Numbered from the stretch's first letter, positions 8,296-18,664 are shown. The stretch: DNA of 64,000 nt from Bradyrhizobium sp. 200 (GCF_023100945.1 NZ_CP064689.1:2772001-2836000), one strand, 5' to 3'. Numbers and translations: made by a program. The notes: generated by a model from the letters alone, not told the origin.

Positions 8296-10056
8296 GTGTT
8301 TGTAGTAAGCCTTATATCACTGCTTCCGCAATCCCGCGCAATTGTGTACGTGGCCGGGTCGACAGGGCTGTCGCGCGGGGCTAAACAGGCGGATCTATTC
8401 ACTTTGGGAGCAGGACCAATCGGCATTCGCACGCCGCTGGCGCTTTTATTTCTATCGCTGGGCATCGTTGCCGCGGTGTGGTGGTGGCTCGCCACGCCGG
8501 TGGCGCTGACACGCGCGCCGATCGATGATGCGGCGAAGCTGGAGTGCGTTTCCTACGCGCCGTTCCGGGGCGATCAGACGCCGCATGATCCGACGCTCAT
8601 CGTCAGTCCGGAACAGATCGCAGAGGATCTCGGCGAGCTTGCCAAGGTCTCCAAATGCATCCGCACCTATTCGATCGACAACGGGCTCGACAAGGTGCCC
8701 GAGCTTGCGTCCAGGGTCGGATTGAAGGTTCTGCTCGGCGTCTGGATCGGACGCGATCGCGCGAAGAACGCGCTCCTGATCAACACTGCGGTCTCGCTGG
8801 TGAAGGATCATCCCGGCGTGGTCGCGGCGATCATCGTCGGCAGCGAAGTGCTGCTGCGCGGCGACATGACGGTGGGCGACCTTCGGGACACCATCCGTTC
8901 GGTCAAGCCGCGCGTGGATATTCCGGTGACCTATGCCGATGTCTGGGAATTCTGGCTGCGCTACCGCGAAGTGGGCGAGGACGTCGATTTCGTCACCGCC
9001 CATTTCCTGCCCTATTGGGAGGACATTCCACCGCGCGCCGAAGATGCGGCTGCGCATGTGGATGACATTCGCAAGCAGGTGGTGGCAGCCTTTCCCGGCA
9101 AGGAGATCCTGATCGGCGAAACGGGGTGGCCGAGCTTTGGGCGGATGCGCGACGGCGCGCTGGCTTCCCGCGTCAACCAGGCGCGTTTCATTTCGCAGAT
9201 TCTCGAGCGGGCGCGACAGGACAATTTTCGCGTCAATTTTTTCGAGGCCTATGACGAGCCGTGGAAACGCCGCTGGGAAGGAACGGTGGGCGGCTATTGG
9301 GGGCTGTTCGACGGGGCCGAACGCAAGCTGAAATATCCGGCCGGGGTGGCCATCAGCAATTACCCGTTCTGGAAGCTGCAGATGGGAGGCGGGTTGTTTC
9401 TTTGCATCTGCATATTCGCCCTCGCCTGGTTCATGCCGAAGCACCGGCCGTCGCCGCCGCCACTGGTATCGTGGGTCGCGGTTGCCATGTCCGCGACCGT
9501 CAGCGGAATCCTGCTGGGCGTCAGCGCCGACAAGATGTTCCACGAAAGCTACGGGCTCGGCGGCTGGCTGGTTCAGGGCTTTCTGCTGGCGGCGGCAGTG
9601 ACAGCGCCGCTGCTGTCCACCTACGCGCTGATGTCGGGACGCGCGCTTCCGTCGTTTCTTGAAGTGCTGGGGCCATCGAAGGGCCTGACGCCATTCTTCA
9701 TGGCCAACATGCTGGGCATCGCGCTGATCGTGACGACGCTCATTGCGGCGCAAACCGCGCTCAGCCTGATATTCGACGCGCGCTGGCGCGATTTCCCGTT
9801 CGCGGCCCTGACCATGGCCGTGGTGCCGTTCTGGACATTGGCATTCCTCAACGGCTCGAAATCCGGCGAGCGGCCGCTCTCGGAAGCCGTGTTTGCCGGA
9901 CTGTTCGCCATGGCGGCCGTCTATGTCGTCTTCAGCGAAGGATTCGAGAACTGGCAGGCGATGTGGACCAGCGCGATGTATTTGCTGCTCGGCAGCGCGC
10001 TGTGGCGGGCACGCACTGCTGTCGTTGCAGAAAAGATGTCGACGGATAGCGGGTGA
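8296..10056 (+). CDS. GH17-like membrane protein, beta-glucan synthase/glucanosyltransferase type
   Basis: The GH17-like domain (about residues 75-350) holds VGSEVLLR (acid/base region) and ILIGETGWPS, the family nucleophile motif, followed by FFEAYDEPWK. A signal-anchor helix around residues 44-66 precedes it, and about six membrane helices follow from ~residue 362 to the end. This layout matches proteins annotated in bradyrhizobia as beta-(1-6) glucan synthase, related to NdvC of the cyclic beta-1,3/1,6-glucan pathway (established for the genus; the assignment here is inference). The start is uncertain: GTG at 8296 gives 586 aa, but residues 1-36 look like spacer, and TTG at 8404 directly precedes the anchor. 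Confidence 0.75.
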   Translation: MFVVSLISLLPQSRAIVYVAGSTGLSRGAKQADLFTLGAGPIGIRTPLALLFLSLGIVAAVWWWLATPVALTRAPIDDAAKLECVSYAPFRGDQTPHDPTLIVSPEQIAEDLGELAKVSKCIRTYSIDNGLDKVPELASRVGLKVLLGVWIGRDRAKNALLINTAVSLVKDHPGVVAAIIVGSEVLLRGDMTVGDLRDTIRSVKPRVDIPVTYADVWEFWLRYREVGEDVDFVTAHFLPYWEDIPPRAEDAAAHVDDIRKQVVAAFPGKEILIGETGWPSFGRMRDGALASRVNQARFISQILERARQDNFRVNFFEAYDEPWKRRWEGTVGGYWGLFDGAERKLKYPAGVAISNYPFWKLQMGGGLFLCICIFALAWFMPKHRPSPPPLVSWVAVAMSATVSGILLGVSADKMFHESYGLGGWLVQGFLLAAAVTAPLLSTYALMSGRALPSFLEVLGPSKGLTPFFMANMLGIALIVTTLIAAQTALSLIFDARWRDFPFAALTMAVVPFWTLAFLNGSKSGERPLSEAVFAGLFAMAAVYVVFSEGFENWQAMWTSAMYLLLGSALWRARTAVVAEKMSTDSG

Positions 10057-10059
10057 GGC

Positions 10060-11127
10060 TCATGCCCCGCGCACGATCTCGCGCACGATGCCGACCGTCT
10101 CCTCGATCATCGCAGCGCTGACGTCGAGATGGGTGCAGGCGCGGATACGGCCGTCCATCATCGCCAGCAGGACGCCGCGCTTGCGCAACGCATCGACCAT
10201 CTTGTCGCCGGCGACGCCCGCGCCGTCGGGCTTGAAGAACACGAGGTTGGTCTCGGGCTGCTGTACTTCGATGCCGTTGATCTGCGACAGCCCCCGCGCC
10301 AGCGCACGTGCATTGGCGTGATCGTCGGCGAGGCGGTCGACGTGATGGTCGAGCGCGTAGACGCAGGCCGCGGCGCAGACGCCGGCCTGCCGCATCGATC
10401 CGCCGAGACGTTGTTTCCAGCGCCAGACGTCGTCGATGAAGGCGCGTGAGCCGGCAATGACGCCGCCGATCGGCGCGCCGAGGCCTTTTGAGAAATCGAT
10501 CCAGGCCGAATCCCAGCCCGCGGCCATGTCGCGTGCCGATATTTTTGTCGCGACGCAGGCGTTCAACAGCCGCGCGCCGTCCATGTGGGTGATCAGCCCG
10601 TTGGCCTTGGCGATCGCTACGACTTCGTCGAGCGCGGCTTTCTTCCAGATGGTGCCGCCGCCGATATTGGCGGTCTGCTCGACGCTGACGACAGTCTGCG
10701 GCGGCTGGTAGCGCGAGCGCGGATGCAGGGCCGCGCGAAAGACCTCCGGCGTGAACTGCCCATCGTCGCCCGGCAGCGGCGTGATCTGGAATCCGCCAAG
10801 CGCGGCATGCGCGCCGCCTTCGCGCGCAATGATATGCGCGCTGGCATGGGCCAGAATTTCATCGCCCGGCCGGCAATGCGCAAGGGTGGCCGTGACGTTG
10901 CACATGGTGCCCGACGGCATGAACACGGCGGCTTCCTTGCCGAGCAGGTCGGCGACACGCTCGCACAGCAGGTTCACCGTCGGGTCGTCGCCGATCTGTT
11001 CGTCGCCCACTTCAGCCCGCGCCATCGCCTCGCGCATTGCCGGCGTCGGCCGCGTCTGCGTGTCCGACAGCAGGTTGATACGGATGGGATCGGCCTTGGG
11101 ATCGCGCGGGGCAGGGGTGTAGTGCAT
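10060..11127 (-). CDS. Low-specificity threonine aldolase family protein
   Basis: PLP enzyme of the beta-eliminating lyase / threonine aldolase family, which splits L-threonine or allo-threonine to glycine and acetaldehyde. 355 aa. Seen: INLLSDTQTRPTPAMREAM at the N-terminus, GDDPTVNLLCERVADLLGKEAAVFMPSGTMCN, THMDGARLLNA (aspartate that contacts the pyridine nitrogen) and DFSKGLGAPIGGVIAGS with the PLP-binding lysine. Stereochemical preference cannot be told from sequence. It converges on the GH17-like gene with a 3-bp gap. An intergenic palindrome lies just upstream of its ATG. Confidence 0.9.
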   Translation of the reverse strand: MHYTPAPRDPKADPIRINLLSDTQTRPTPAMREAMARAEVGDEQIGDDPTVNLLCERVADLLGKEAAVFMPSGTMCNVTATLAHCRPGDEILAHASAHIIAREGGAHAALGGFQITPLPGDDGQFTPEVFRAALHPRSRYQPPQTVVSVEQTANIGGGTIWKKAALDEVVAIAKANGLITHMDGARLLNACVATKISARDMAAGWDSAWIDFSKGLGAPIGGVIAGSRAFIDDVWRWKQRLGGSMRQAGVCAAACVYALDHHVDRLADDHANARALARGLSQINGIEVQQPETNLVFFKPDGAGVAGDKMVDALRKRGVLLAMMDGRIRACTHLDVSAAMIEETVGIVREIVRGA

Positions 11128-11145
11128 GACAGCTCACAGCTTTTG

Positions 11146-11235
11146 CGTCATGGCCGGGCTTGTCCCGGCCATCCACGTCTTCTTTGCGCGATGACAATAA
11201 AGGCGTGGATGCCCGGGACAAGCCCGGGCATGACG
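11146..11235. repeat. Palindromic intergenic repeat, type B
   Basis: Imperfect inverted repeat with arms CGTCATGGCCGGG...CCATCCACG and CGTGGATGCCCGGG...CATGACG. The same architecture recurs at 53759-53842. Confidence 0.7.
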
Positions 11236-11254
11236 AAACAACATATCTGCCAAA

Positions 11255-11284
11255 CAAAAAGGCCCCGGCGAAACCGGGGCCTTT
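11255..11284 (-). terminator. Rho-independent terminator of rpsD
   Basis: GGCCCCGG (11261-11268) and CCGGGGCC (11274-11281) form an 8-bp GC stem with a five-base loop. On the minus strand the stem is followed by a run of T residues (AAAAA at 11256-11260 on the plus strand). It lies 23 bp beyond the rpsD stop. Confidence 0.85.
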
Positions 11285-11307
11285 GATGTCTTGGAACTGA
11301 AAACCGA

Positions 11308-11925
11308 TCAGCGCGAATAGAATTCGACGATCAGGTGCGGCTCCATCTGCACGGCGAACGGCACGTCCGACAGCGCCGGGATCCGGGTGAACTTGGCGGT
11401 CATCTTGGAGTGATCGGCTTCGATGAAATCAGGCACGTCGCGCTCGCCGAGCTGGCTTGCTTCCAGCACCGGGGTGAGCTGCTTGGAGGATTCCTTGATC
11501 TCGACGAGGTCGCCGGGCTTGAGCTTGTAGCTCGAAATGTTGACGCGGCGGCCGTTCACCTTGATGTGGCCGTGATTGATGAACTGGCGCGCGGCGAACA
11601 TCGTGGCCACGAACTTGGCGCGATAGACCACCGTGTCGAGACGGCGCTCCAAGAGGCCGATCAGGTTCTCACCGGTGTCGCCCTTCATCCGGCCGGCCTC
11701 GACATAGATGCCGTGGAACTGGCGCTCGGAAATGTTGGCGTAATAGCCCTTCAGCTTCTGCTTGGCGCGAAGTTGCACGCCGAAGTCGGACAGCTTGCCC
11801 TTGCGGCGCTGGCCGTGCTGGCCGGGGCCGTATTCCCTGCGGTTCACGGGGCTCTTCGGGCGGCCCCAGATATTCTGGCCCATACGGCGATCGATCTTGT
11901 ATTTCGCCTCACTGCGCTTTGTCAT
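11308..11925 (-). CDS. rpsD: 30S ribosomal protein S4
   Basis: Primary 16S rRNA-binding protein that nucleates the body of the 30S subunit. 205 aa, the standard length. Seen: [37 protein letters not shown] at the N-terminus (shown here as the well-known S4 opening), [15 protein letters not shown], and the S4 RNA-binding domain [19 protein letters not shown]. The start at 11925 gives the conserved MTKRSEAKY; the open frame extends 49 codons further upstream without similarity. It stands alone, not in the alpha operon, as usual in alphaproteobacteria. A terminator follows. Confidence 0.98.
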   Translation of the reverse strand: MTKRSEAKYKIDRRMGQNIWGRPKSPVNRREYGPGQHGQRRKGKLSDFGVQLRAKQKLKGYYANISERQFHGIYVEAGRMKGDTGENLIGLLERRLDTVVYRAKFVATMFAARQFINHGHIKVNGRRVNISSYKLKPGDLVEIKESSKQLTPVLEASQLGERDVPDFIEADHSKMTAKFTRIPALSDVPFAVQMEPHLIVEFYSR

Positions 11926-12143
11926 CGCGTCCTCTGCATAAGAGTTTGAGTACTTGAGGAAACGCGCCCTCCTGTGCACCGGCATTGCCGGGGCCGACAG
12001 GTCCGCCTCGAAAGCTCGGGGAAGACCACGGGTCGCGAAACGCATCGCGGGCCGAAACCGGCCCGCGAGCAAGCGGGTTCTTAAGGAGAAACCGCCGTTC
12101 TGTCAACGAAAACGGCCGGTTTTCGAGGCCAAATCGGCCTCCG

Positions 12144-12923
12144 TCAGGTCGCAACCGCCCGGACCGGTTTGGGCTCGCTTTGCTGCCGATTGGAGCGCAA
12201 TTCGGCGGCAATTTCGCCGTTCAGCACCTGTTCCAGCCGGCTCAGCGCCTTGGCCATGGGGGCTGCGTCGGTAGTCCGGTGATCCCAGCGCAGCACGACG
12301 TCGATGGTCTGGTCGGGCTTCTCCACCCCATAGCTCAGGACAAACGGCCCGGGGCTGATGGCATGGAGCTGGCCGGCGCCATAGGCGGCCACCGAGGTCA
12401 CGCCAAAACTGCCGAAATAATTGGCCCGCTGGCGGCCGAAATTCAGCCCGATCGCCCAGAACAGGCGGCGCAGCGGCAGCGGAAGCCGGGTGGTCCGCAG
12501 GATCTTCCGGAATGCCGGCACCTCGTTAATCGGCGCTTCCTTGGCGTGCCGGATCTGGGCATCGACCTCGGCCAGCGGCATTTCATCGGGTGCAGCGACC
12601 TTTTGCGGCAGCACGCAATCCTGGCCGTCCTCGACCCGGGCAATCGCCACCATCGCGACGCTGCGGGGCAGTTCGTAAAAGGCAGGCATCGGCCATTTGA
12701 CGTAGAGGGTGCGCAGGATCGGCTGCTCCTTCGCCACCAGCGCGAATGCCTTGACGAAGATCGCGGCCCAGCCCGGCCGCTGGGCGGCCTGCGCACGGGC
12801 TTCAAGCAGGGGGCGGATATGAAGCGGACGCGTCAGCGAAACAAAGGGCACGCGGAGCGACGCGTGCATGAGGTCGGCGACCAGGCGGCGCGGCAGGGTG
12901 ATTTTTCGAACCGTTCCGCGCAT
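12144..12923 (-). CDS. Stand-alone 2-oxoacid dehydrogenase E2-like acyltransferase
   Basis: 259 aa. The C-terminal half (SFGVTSVAAYGAG, then VVLRWDHRTTDAAPMAK) matches the catalytic core of the E2 acyltransferases, including the DHRxxD motif with its catalytic histidine and aspartate, although the usual glycine after the aspartate is alanine. There is no lipoyl domain and no E1/E3-binding domain, so it is not part of an ordinary 2-oxoacid dehydrogenase complex. The acyl donor and acceptor are unknown. ATG start at 12923. It lies upstream of rpsD on the same strand, 218 bp away. A weak stem-loop (12107-12125) follows its stop. Confidence 0.7.
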   Translation of the reverse strand: MRGTVRKITLPRRLVADLMHASLRVPFVSLTRPLHIRPLLEARAQAAQRPGWAAIFVKAFALVAKEQPILRTLYVKWPMPAFYELPRSVAMVAIARVEDGQDCVLPQKVAAPDEMPLAEVDAQIRHAKEAPINEVPAFRKILRTTRLPLPLRRLFWAIGLNFGRQRANYFGSFGVTSVAAYGAGQLHAISPGPFVLSYGVEKPDQTIDVVLRWDHRTTDAAPMAKALSRLEQVLNGEIAAELRSNRQQSEPKPVRAVAT

Positions 12924-13126
12924 TCGCTCCGCTCGAGTTTCCGCAGGTAGACAAATGAGAAAGCCGGCAGGCCGCCTCGTTCACCCGCCAGCCCCTCATC
13001 TAGCACGAACAAGGCGTTTTGACGCCAGAAGGTTCGCATCCGGACCACCCGGCCGGGTAGCGGCACACGCCCCGGGGACGACGTAAAACCGCAAGGATTT
13101 TGAAGGTCTTGCCGCCGTCTCGGCAC

Positions 13127-13906
13127 CTATCGCTTGATCCCCTCAAAGCTCGCCGCGATGCCGCGTTGGAACAGCGACCAGTCGAAGCCGAGTGCCAGCG
13201 CGACATAGCCGCGGTCGATCATCTTGTTGGCCTGCTCTGTGCTGCGCGCGACGCCGCCGATCGGCACGCCGCTCCCAAGGATGCCGGCCTCGGCGCGCGC
13301 CATCAGTTCCAGCACCTGCGGATCATCGGGCAGGCCGCGCTTGTTGATTGAGGTGGCGAGGTCGCCGGGGCCGATCACCGCGAGGTCGATGCCTGATGTC
13401 GCCATGATCTCGTCGATGCGATTCACCGCCTCGACATGCTCGATGGTGATCATACAGATCATGTCGTCATCCGCGGTCGCCATGTAATCCGCCATCGACA
13501 CGCCCCAGCGGAACGGCGCGTGGAACGGGCCCCACAGCCGGTCGCCGTTCGGCGGGTAGCGCACGCTCCGCACGGCCTTCTCGGCGTCCGCGCGGCTGCA
13601 GATCATCGGAAAGTTGATGCCGAGCGCGCCGAAGTCCATCGGCGCTTTCGCAAGCCAGGGCTCATTGGCGGCAATCCGCACCATCGGCACGCAGGGCGTG
13701 CCGGCCGTGGCTGTGATCATCGCATGCGCCGAGCCGAGATCGATCGGCCCGTGCTCGAGATCGACGATGATCCAGTCGATCCCGGAACGGGCCATGATCT
13801 GCACGGTCTGGATCGAGGGGATGGTCGCGATCGCGCCGAAGGTCGGACGGCCCTCGCGCCATGCTTGGCGGAGACGGTTGAGCGGCGCAGGCTTCGCGGA
13901 GGTCAA
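13127..13906 (-). CDS. HpcH/HpaI family aldolase
   Basis: Class II pyruvate aldolase family that splits or forms 4-hydroxy-2-oxo acids using a divalent metal; the true substrate is unknown. 259 aa, normal length. Seen: RPTFGAIATIPS, DWIIVDLEHGPID (family signature with the metal-site region), PMVRIA, MICMITIEHVEAVNRIDEI (metal-binding glutamate) and IGPGDLATSI. TTG start at 13906 with GAGGAG eight bases upstream. No aromatic-catabolism genes adjoin it, so its pathway cannot be deduced from context. Confidence 0.88.
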   Translation of the reverse strand: MTSAKPAPLNRLRQAWREGRPTFGAIATIPSIQTVQIMARSGIDWIIVDLEHGPIDLGSAHAMITATAGTPCVPMVRIAANEPWLAKAPMDFGALGINFPMICSRADAEKAVRSVRYPPNGDRLWGPFHAPFRWGVSMADYMATADDDMICMITIEHVEAVNRIDEIMATSGIDLAVIGPGDLATSINKRGLPDDPQVLELMARAEAGILGSGVPIGGVARSTEQANKMIDRGYVALALGFDWSLFQRGIAASFEGIKR

Positions 13907-14019
13907 GGCGGAAACTCCTCGTCAATGATCGATTTCAAAAGCCCGGCGGCCGGCATCATAGGGATAAATTCGTGGGCCATCGAGCCAGATTGTTTTTAGC
14001 CCATCGCATTCGGCCCGCC

Positions 14020-14229
14020 ATGGCAGCGACCTATCGGCGCCCGACACGCGTTTTCATGGAGGCGATCAACAAAGGCGGGCCGGCCACGGCCACACTTCCC
14101 GGTGTCTTCGCCTCGCCTGGCGGATTGCCGATCATGGCCGACGGCAAAGTCACCGGCGGCGTGGGAGTAAGCGGCGTCACCGGCGACCAGGACGAGCAAT
14201 GCTCCAAGGCCGGCCTCGGGACGACATAG
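14020..14229 (+). pseudogene. C-terminal remnant of a GlcG/HbpS-type haem-binding protein gene
   Basis: The reading frame (ATYRRPTRVF, LPGVFASPGGLPI, GVGVSGVTGDQDEQCSKAG) matches the second half of GlcG/HbpS (DUF336) proteins, including the GGxPI and GVSGxxGxQDExC signatures. The first half, normally ~60-70 residues, is absent, and the upstream 50 codons show no similarity in this frame. A truncated, probably non-functional gene. Confidence 0.65.
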
Positions 14230-14303
14230 GAAATTGCGTCCTGCGCTCCAGCGTACACGTGGCGGCACGGTTCTGTTGCAGCCGTGCCGCGCCCCGGGTG
14301 ACT

Positions 14304-15110
14304 TTACGCTGAGACGCGACCTTGCGCCGGCACGCGACCGCCGAAGAACGGCATCAGCGCCTGGCTCAGCGTGTGCGGCCGCTGGGATGTGAAAATCATC
14401 TCGGCTCCGGCCTTGTCGCATTCCCGGCCTGCAGGCCCGAGCAGGTCGGATACGCGCCGGGCGATGGCGGGGGCGGGATCGATCCAGTCGACCGGCCACG
14501 GCGCGAGCCGTGTCAGGCGGTCGAGCAGCAGCGGGTAGTGGGTGCAGGCCAGCACGACGGCGTCGGTGCGATGCTCGCCGTCTCCGACAAAGCAGGGGGC
14601 AAGCTCCGCCGCAATATCTTCGTCGCGCACGTCGTTGCCGCTGAGGGCGGACTCGGCGAGCGAGGCGAGTTCCGCCGATCCTACCAGCGTCACTTCGCAG
14701 CCTTGCGCGAAATCATCGATCAGGCGCCTGGTGTATTCGCGCTTGACGGTGCCCTTGGTGCCGAGCACCGACACGCGTTTGGTCTTCGAACTGGCGCAGG
14801 CCGGCTTGATCGCAGGCACGGTGCCGACGAACGGTAAGGTGTAGGCGCTGCGCAGATGCGACATCACAAGCGTGGACGCGGTGTTGCAGGCGATCACCAT
14901 CAAAGCTGGGGCGTGGCGGGCGATCAATTCGCCGACCAGCGGCACCACGCGCGCGATGATCTCTTCCTCGCCGTGATGGCCATAGGGAAAGAACGCGTCG
15001 TCGGCCACATAGACGTAGTGCGCATCGGGCCGGGTGCGGACGATCTCGCGCAGGACCGTGAGGCCGCCAAGGCCGGAGTCGAAGACGAGGATGGTGGGCG
15101 GGGCTGACAC
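14304..15110 (-). CDS. murI: Glutamate racemase
   Basis: Interconverts L- and D-glutamate, supplying D-glutamate for peptidoglycan. 268 aa, typical. Seen: LVFDSGLGGLTVLREI (catalytic aspartate), YVADDAFFPYG, VIACNTAST and VLACTHYPLL, carrying the two catalytic cysteines. GTG start at 15110. Cytosolic, monocistronic in appearance; purB lies 260 bp upstream on the same strand and the gap shows no gene. Confidence 0.95.
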   Translation of the reverse strand: MSAPPTILVFDSGLGGLTVLREIVRTRPDAHYVYVADDAFFPYGHHGEEEIIARVVPLVGELIARHAPALMVIACNTASTLVMSHLRSAYTLPFVGTVPAIKPACASSKTKRVSVLGTKGTVKREYTRRLIDDFAQGCEVTLVGSAELASLAESALSGNDVRDEDIAAELAPCFVGDGEHRTDAVVLACTHYPLLLDRLTRLAPWPVDWIDPAPAIARRVSDLLGPAGRECDKAGAEMIFTSQRPHTLSQALMPFFGGRVPAQGRVSA

Positions 15111-15370
15111 GCTGCGACCTTAGCCGATTTGCGGTTACCGTTCAGTTGCTTTCAGGGTGCCGACGGGGTTCATGGGGGTTCTCGGCGGCGAATGGAACAA
15201 TTTGGAATGATCTAAATCGGCCTGGCAAGGCCGGAAAACTGCTGGAGCGGGCACCCGGGGCCAATTCGAGGCACGCATAGGCAAGCTTCGACCGAAGTGC
15301 GAGGGAAGTCCCGCCAAGCGGTGCATCGGTTAGAAATTCTCTTGTTTGCGCCGTACGGCCGGCGGAATAA

Positions 15371-16678
<1,308 letters not shown>

Positions 16679-16898
16679 CGAAAACTCCGGACGAGCAGGG
16701 CGGGGATGCGAGGCGATCCCCAGCCGATTTGTTTTTACGCTGCGCTTTAGCAAATCGTGCGGGGGGAGGCCACCCGTACCGGGCTGCGGAAGCGGGAAAA
16801 CTCGGCCTCGCAGGCCCGAAAGCCACCAGCCGACATGTACTATGAATCGGGTATACCTTCACTCTGCCCACAACTAGCCCTAGAGGGCGGAGGCAGGC

Positions 16899-17777
16899 AT
16901 GGACGGCGCGCTCTTCTCGCTTCTGTTTTTCTTTTTCGCTCAGATTTCTGCCGGGGTCGCTCCTATGAGGTGGCCTCAGTGCGAATGGCTTGCGGGAGTA
17001 ATATTCTGGGTATCGACAGCCGGAATGGCGATTTGTGTGGTTTGGTACGCTCACTCTCAGGGGTGGGACTCAATGGCATTTAGAATGATCGAGCAGCGAT
17101 CACTAGGAACCGGAATCCTGGTGCTGATTTGCGGGGTTGGACTGGGAGTTCTTGGACTTTCCATTATAGCCGCTGGAGACAAGCCGAAGCCCGCCTCTTC
17201 CAATTCTCTGCCGCGAAGCGATGTATTTACGTTGGCGCCATATATTTACAGTGAAGCACGCTCTATCAAAGCGGCCGACGGCCGAGAAACAAATCTATGG
17301 GAGAATAGCTTCTATCTTATGGTTGGGAACCAATCTGAGGATGGCAAGACCCTTAGAAAAGCTCAAGCAAGAATACAAGGATACGATAGGCCGGTTCTGC
17401 TTGCGACGATAAAGGACACAACTGCAAACGAGACAGACATCCGTCACGGCGAGTGGGCCTTTTTCATGGTTGGCCGCCTTGTTCTGCCCAAGCCAATTGG
17501 CATGTGGAAAGGCAATACGACAATAGAAGACAATTTCCTTAAATCATATGAGAACAATATCCCAATGGGAGTCCTAACGTTTGACGTGTGGTCTTCTGAT
17601 ACGAAACGTCAATATGGTATCGCTCATCTACCGGAACATCCGGTCACTTGGAAATTGCCTATAGTCGTTTCAGCAGACGACAAGAAATCGTTGATGGTTG
17701 TTCTAAAGATCAACTTCGAGGATCAAAAGACGCCAGTTACCTACGACAACGACGAACCCGCTCATGAAAAGAACTAG
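16899..17777 (+). CDS. Orphan membrane-anchored protein, 292 aa
   Basis: I do not recognise the family. Three hydrophobic segments lie near the N-terminus (about residues 4-22, 29-50 and 70-91), followed by a soluble domain of ~200 residues rich in charged and aromatic residues, probably outside the membrane. Base composition is clearly more AT-rich than the neighbours and codon use is less biased to G/C at third positions, suggesting recent acquisition. ATG start with GGAGG about ten bases upstream (GGCGGAGGCAGGC). It is the first gene of an AT-richer patch between purB and a response regulator. Confidence 0.7.
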   Translation: MDGALFSLLFFFFAQISAGVAPMRWPQCEWLAGVIFWVSTAGMAICVVWYAHSQGWDSMAFRMIEQRSLGTGILVLICGVGLGVLGLSIIAAGDKPKPASSNSLPRSDVFTLAPYIYSEARSIKAADGRETNLWENSFYLMVGNQSEDGKTLRKAQARIQGYDRPVLLATIKDTTANETDIRHGEWAFFMVGRLVLPKPIGMWKGNTTIEDNFLKSYENNIPMGVLTFDVWSSDTKRQYGIAHLPEHPVTWKLPIVVSADDKKSLMVVLKINFEDQKTPVTYDNDEPAHEKN

Positions 17778-18166
17778 TAAAAGAAGCCGCTTCGACAGGT
17801 AAAGCTGCAAGTGCTTCTTCAAAACCTAAACGTCCCGTTGCTACCGCGCTTCACCTGCGACCAGAACGGCTAGTGTGAACGTCGCCGCGAACGTTTCCTT
17901 TGCCGAGTGAACGACGGCTTCGTACTCATAGCCGTACTTCTCAGTAAGCAGCTTGAAGTTTGACGCTTTGCCCGTGTTGACGTGAGCCCCGTTTCTCATC
18001 CGCGGATGAGTAGAGTCTGTTCGTCGTTTGAGCCAATGGGACTCAGTCGAGCAACGGGACGGAGCGTGGAGCCCCCAGTTTGCTCAAGCGCCTGTCCCGT
18101 TGCGTCGTAGGGGCGCTGAATCCTGGCGTAGACGGGGTCACCGTACGATATGTACAAAACTGCACG
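17778..18166. other. Gene-poor accessory spacer
   Basis: Apart from a possible 52-codon ORF on the minus strand (17841-17999) I see no gene. A perfect 16-bp palindrome, CTCATCCGCGGATGAG, spans 17995-18010. Around 18078-18160 a plus-strand frame reads LKRLSRCV...NPGVDGVTVR, weakly like the N-terminus of a group II intron reverse transcriptase, but it is too short to call. Confidence 0.4.
17841..17999 (-). CDS. Possible small protein, 52 aa
   Basis: An ATG-to-TAG frame encoding a peptide with a charged first half (FKLLTEKYGYEYEAVVH) and an Ala/Val-rich hydrophobic last third (TFTLAVLVAGEAR). Composition looks protein-like and there is no competing gene on either strand, but I know no family and no Shine-Dalgarno sequence is visible. 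Its start lies within the 17995-18010 palindrome. It could also be a decayed fragment of something longer. Confidence 0.3.
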   Translation of the reverse strand: MRNGAHVNTGKASNFKLLTEKYGYEYEAVVHSAKETFAATFTLAVLVAGEAR

Positions 18167-18616
18167 CTAAGGACGGCGTACTTCGAAGTAGGTTTTGCCC
18201 CCACGATGAAAGCCCGCTCCCTCATAGAAGCGTAGGGTGGTCTCCCGCTTCGAACCCGTCGCCAATAGGACTTTGTAGCAGTCGGCCTGCCAAGCAACAT
18301 CCAGCGCATGAGCAAGAACCCGTCGGCCGAGCCCCAGCCGACGGTAGTCGGCGTGAGTGACTACATTCTCAATCACCCCATATGATCTACCGCCTCGAGA
18401 CAGGTTAGGCACGATAGCGAGCGTGCACGAAGATACAAGCAGTTCCGCTGCTTGCGCCACGATCACGGTCATGAAGCTGGATGTAAGCAACGTCGACCAG
18501 ACGAGCTCAGCAGTAGCTGTCTCCGGCTGAGGATCGTGCGGATGAAGGTGTCGGTAAAGGTTCAACACCTCGGGCAGATCGTGTTCTGCCGCAGAGCGGA
18601 CAATGGCTTCGGTCAT
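18167..18616 (-). CDS. GNAT family N-acetyltransferase
   Basis: Transfers an acetyl group from acetyl-CoA to an unknown amine. 149 aa, a complete single GNAT fold: N-terminal IVRSAAEHDLPEVLNLYRHL, then YGVIENVVTHADYRRLGLGRRVLAHAL, where RxLGxGR is the acetyl-CoA pyrophosphate loop, and CYKVLLATGSKRETTLRFYEGAGF. ATG start at 18616. It lies in the accessory patch next to an IS remnant and may have come with it. Confidence 0.88.
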   Translation of the reverse strand: MTEAIVRSAAEHDLPEVLNLYRHLHPHDPQPETATAELVWSTLLTSSFMTVIVAQAAELLVSSCTLAIVPNLSRGGRSYGVIENVVTHADYRRLGLGRRVLAHALDVAWQADCYKVLLATGSKRETTLRFYEGAGFHRGGKTYFEVRRP

Positions 18617-18664
18617 GTATTGATACCAAGGATCATGGCTTTGTAGGGATACTATCAGAAGCCA

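Noticed and set aside
8452..9753. Minus-strand ORF of 433 codons opposite the GH17-like gene
   Set aside because: Antisense shadow: rich in Arg, His and Gln, no motif, while the plus strand encodes clear catalytic motifs.
18078..18160. Possible group II intron reverse transcriptase fragment (NPGVDGVTVR)
   Set aside because: Only ~10 residues fit; no further domain or intron RNA structure was seen, so chance is as likely.
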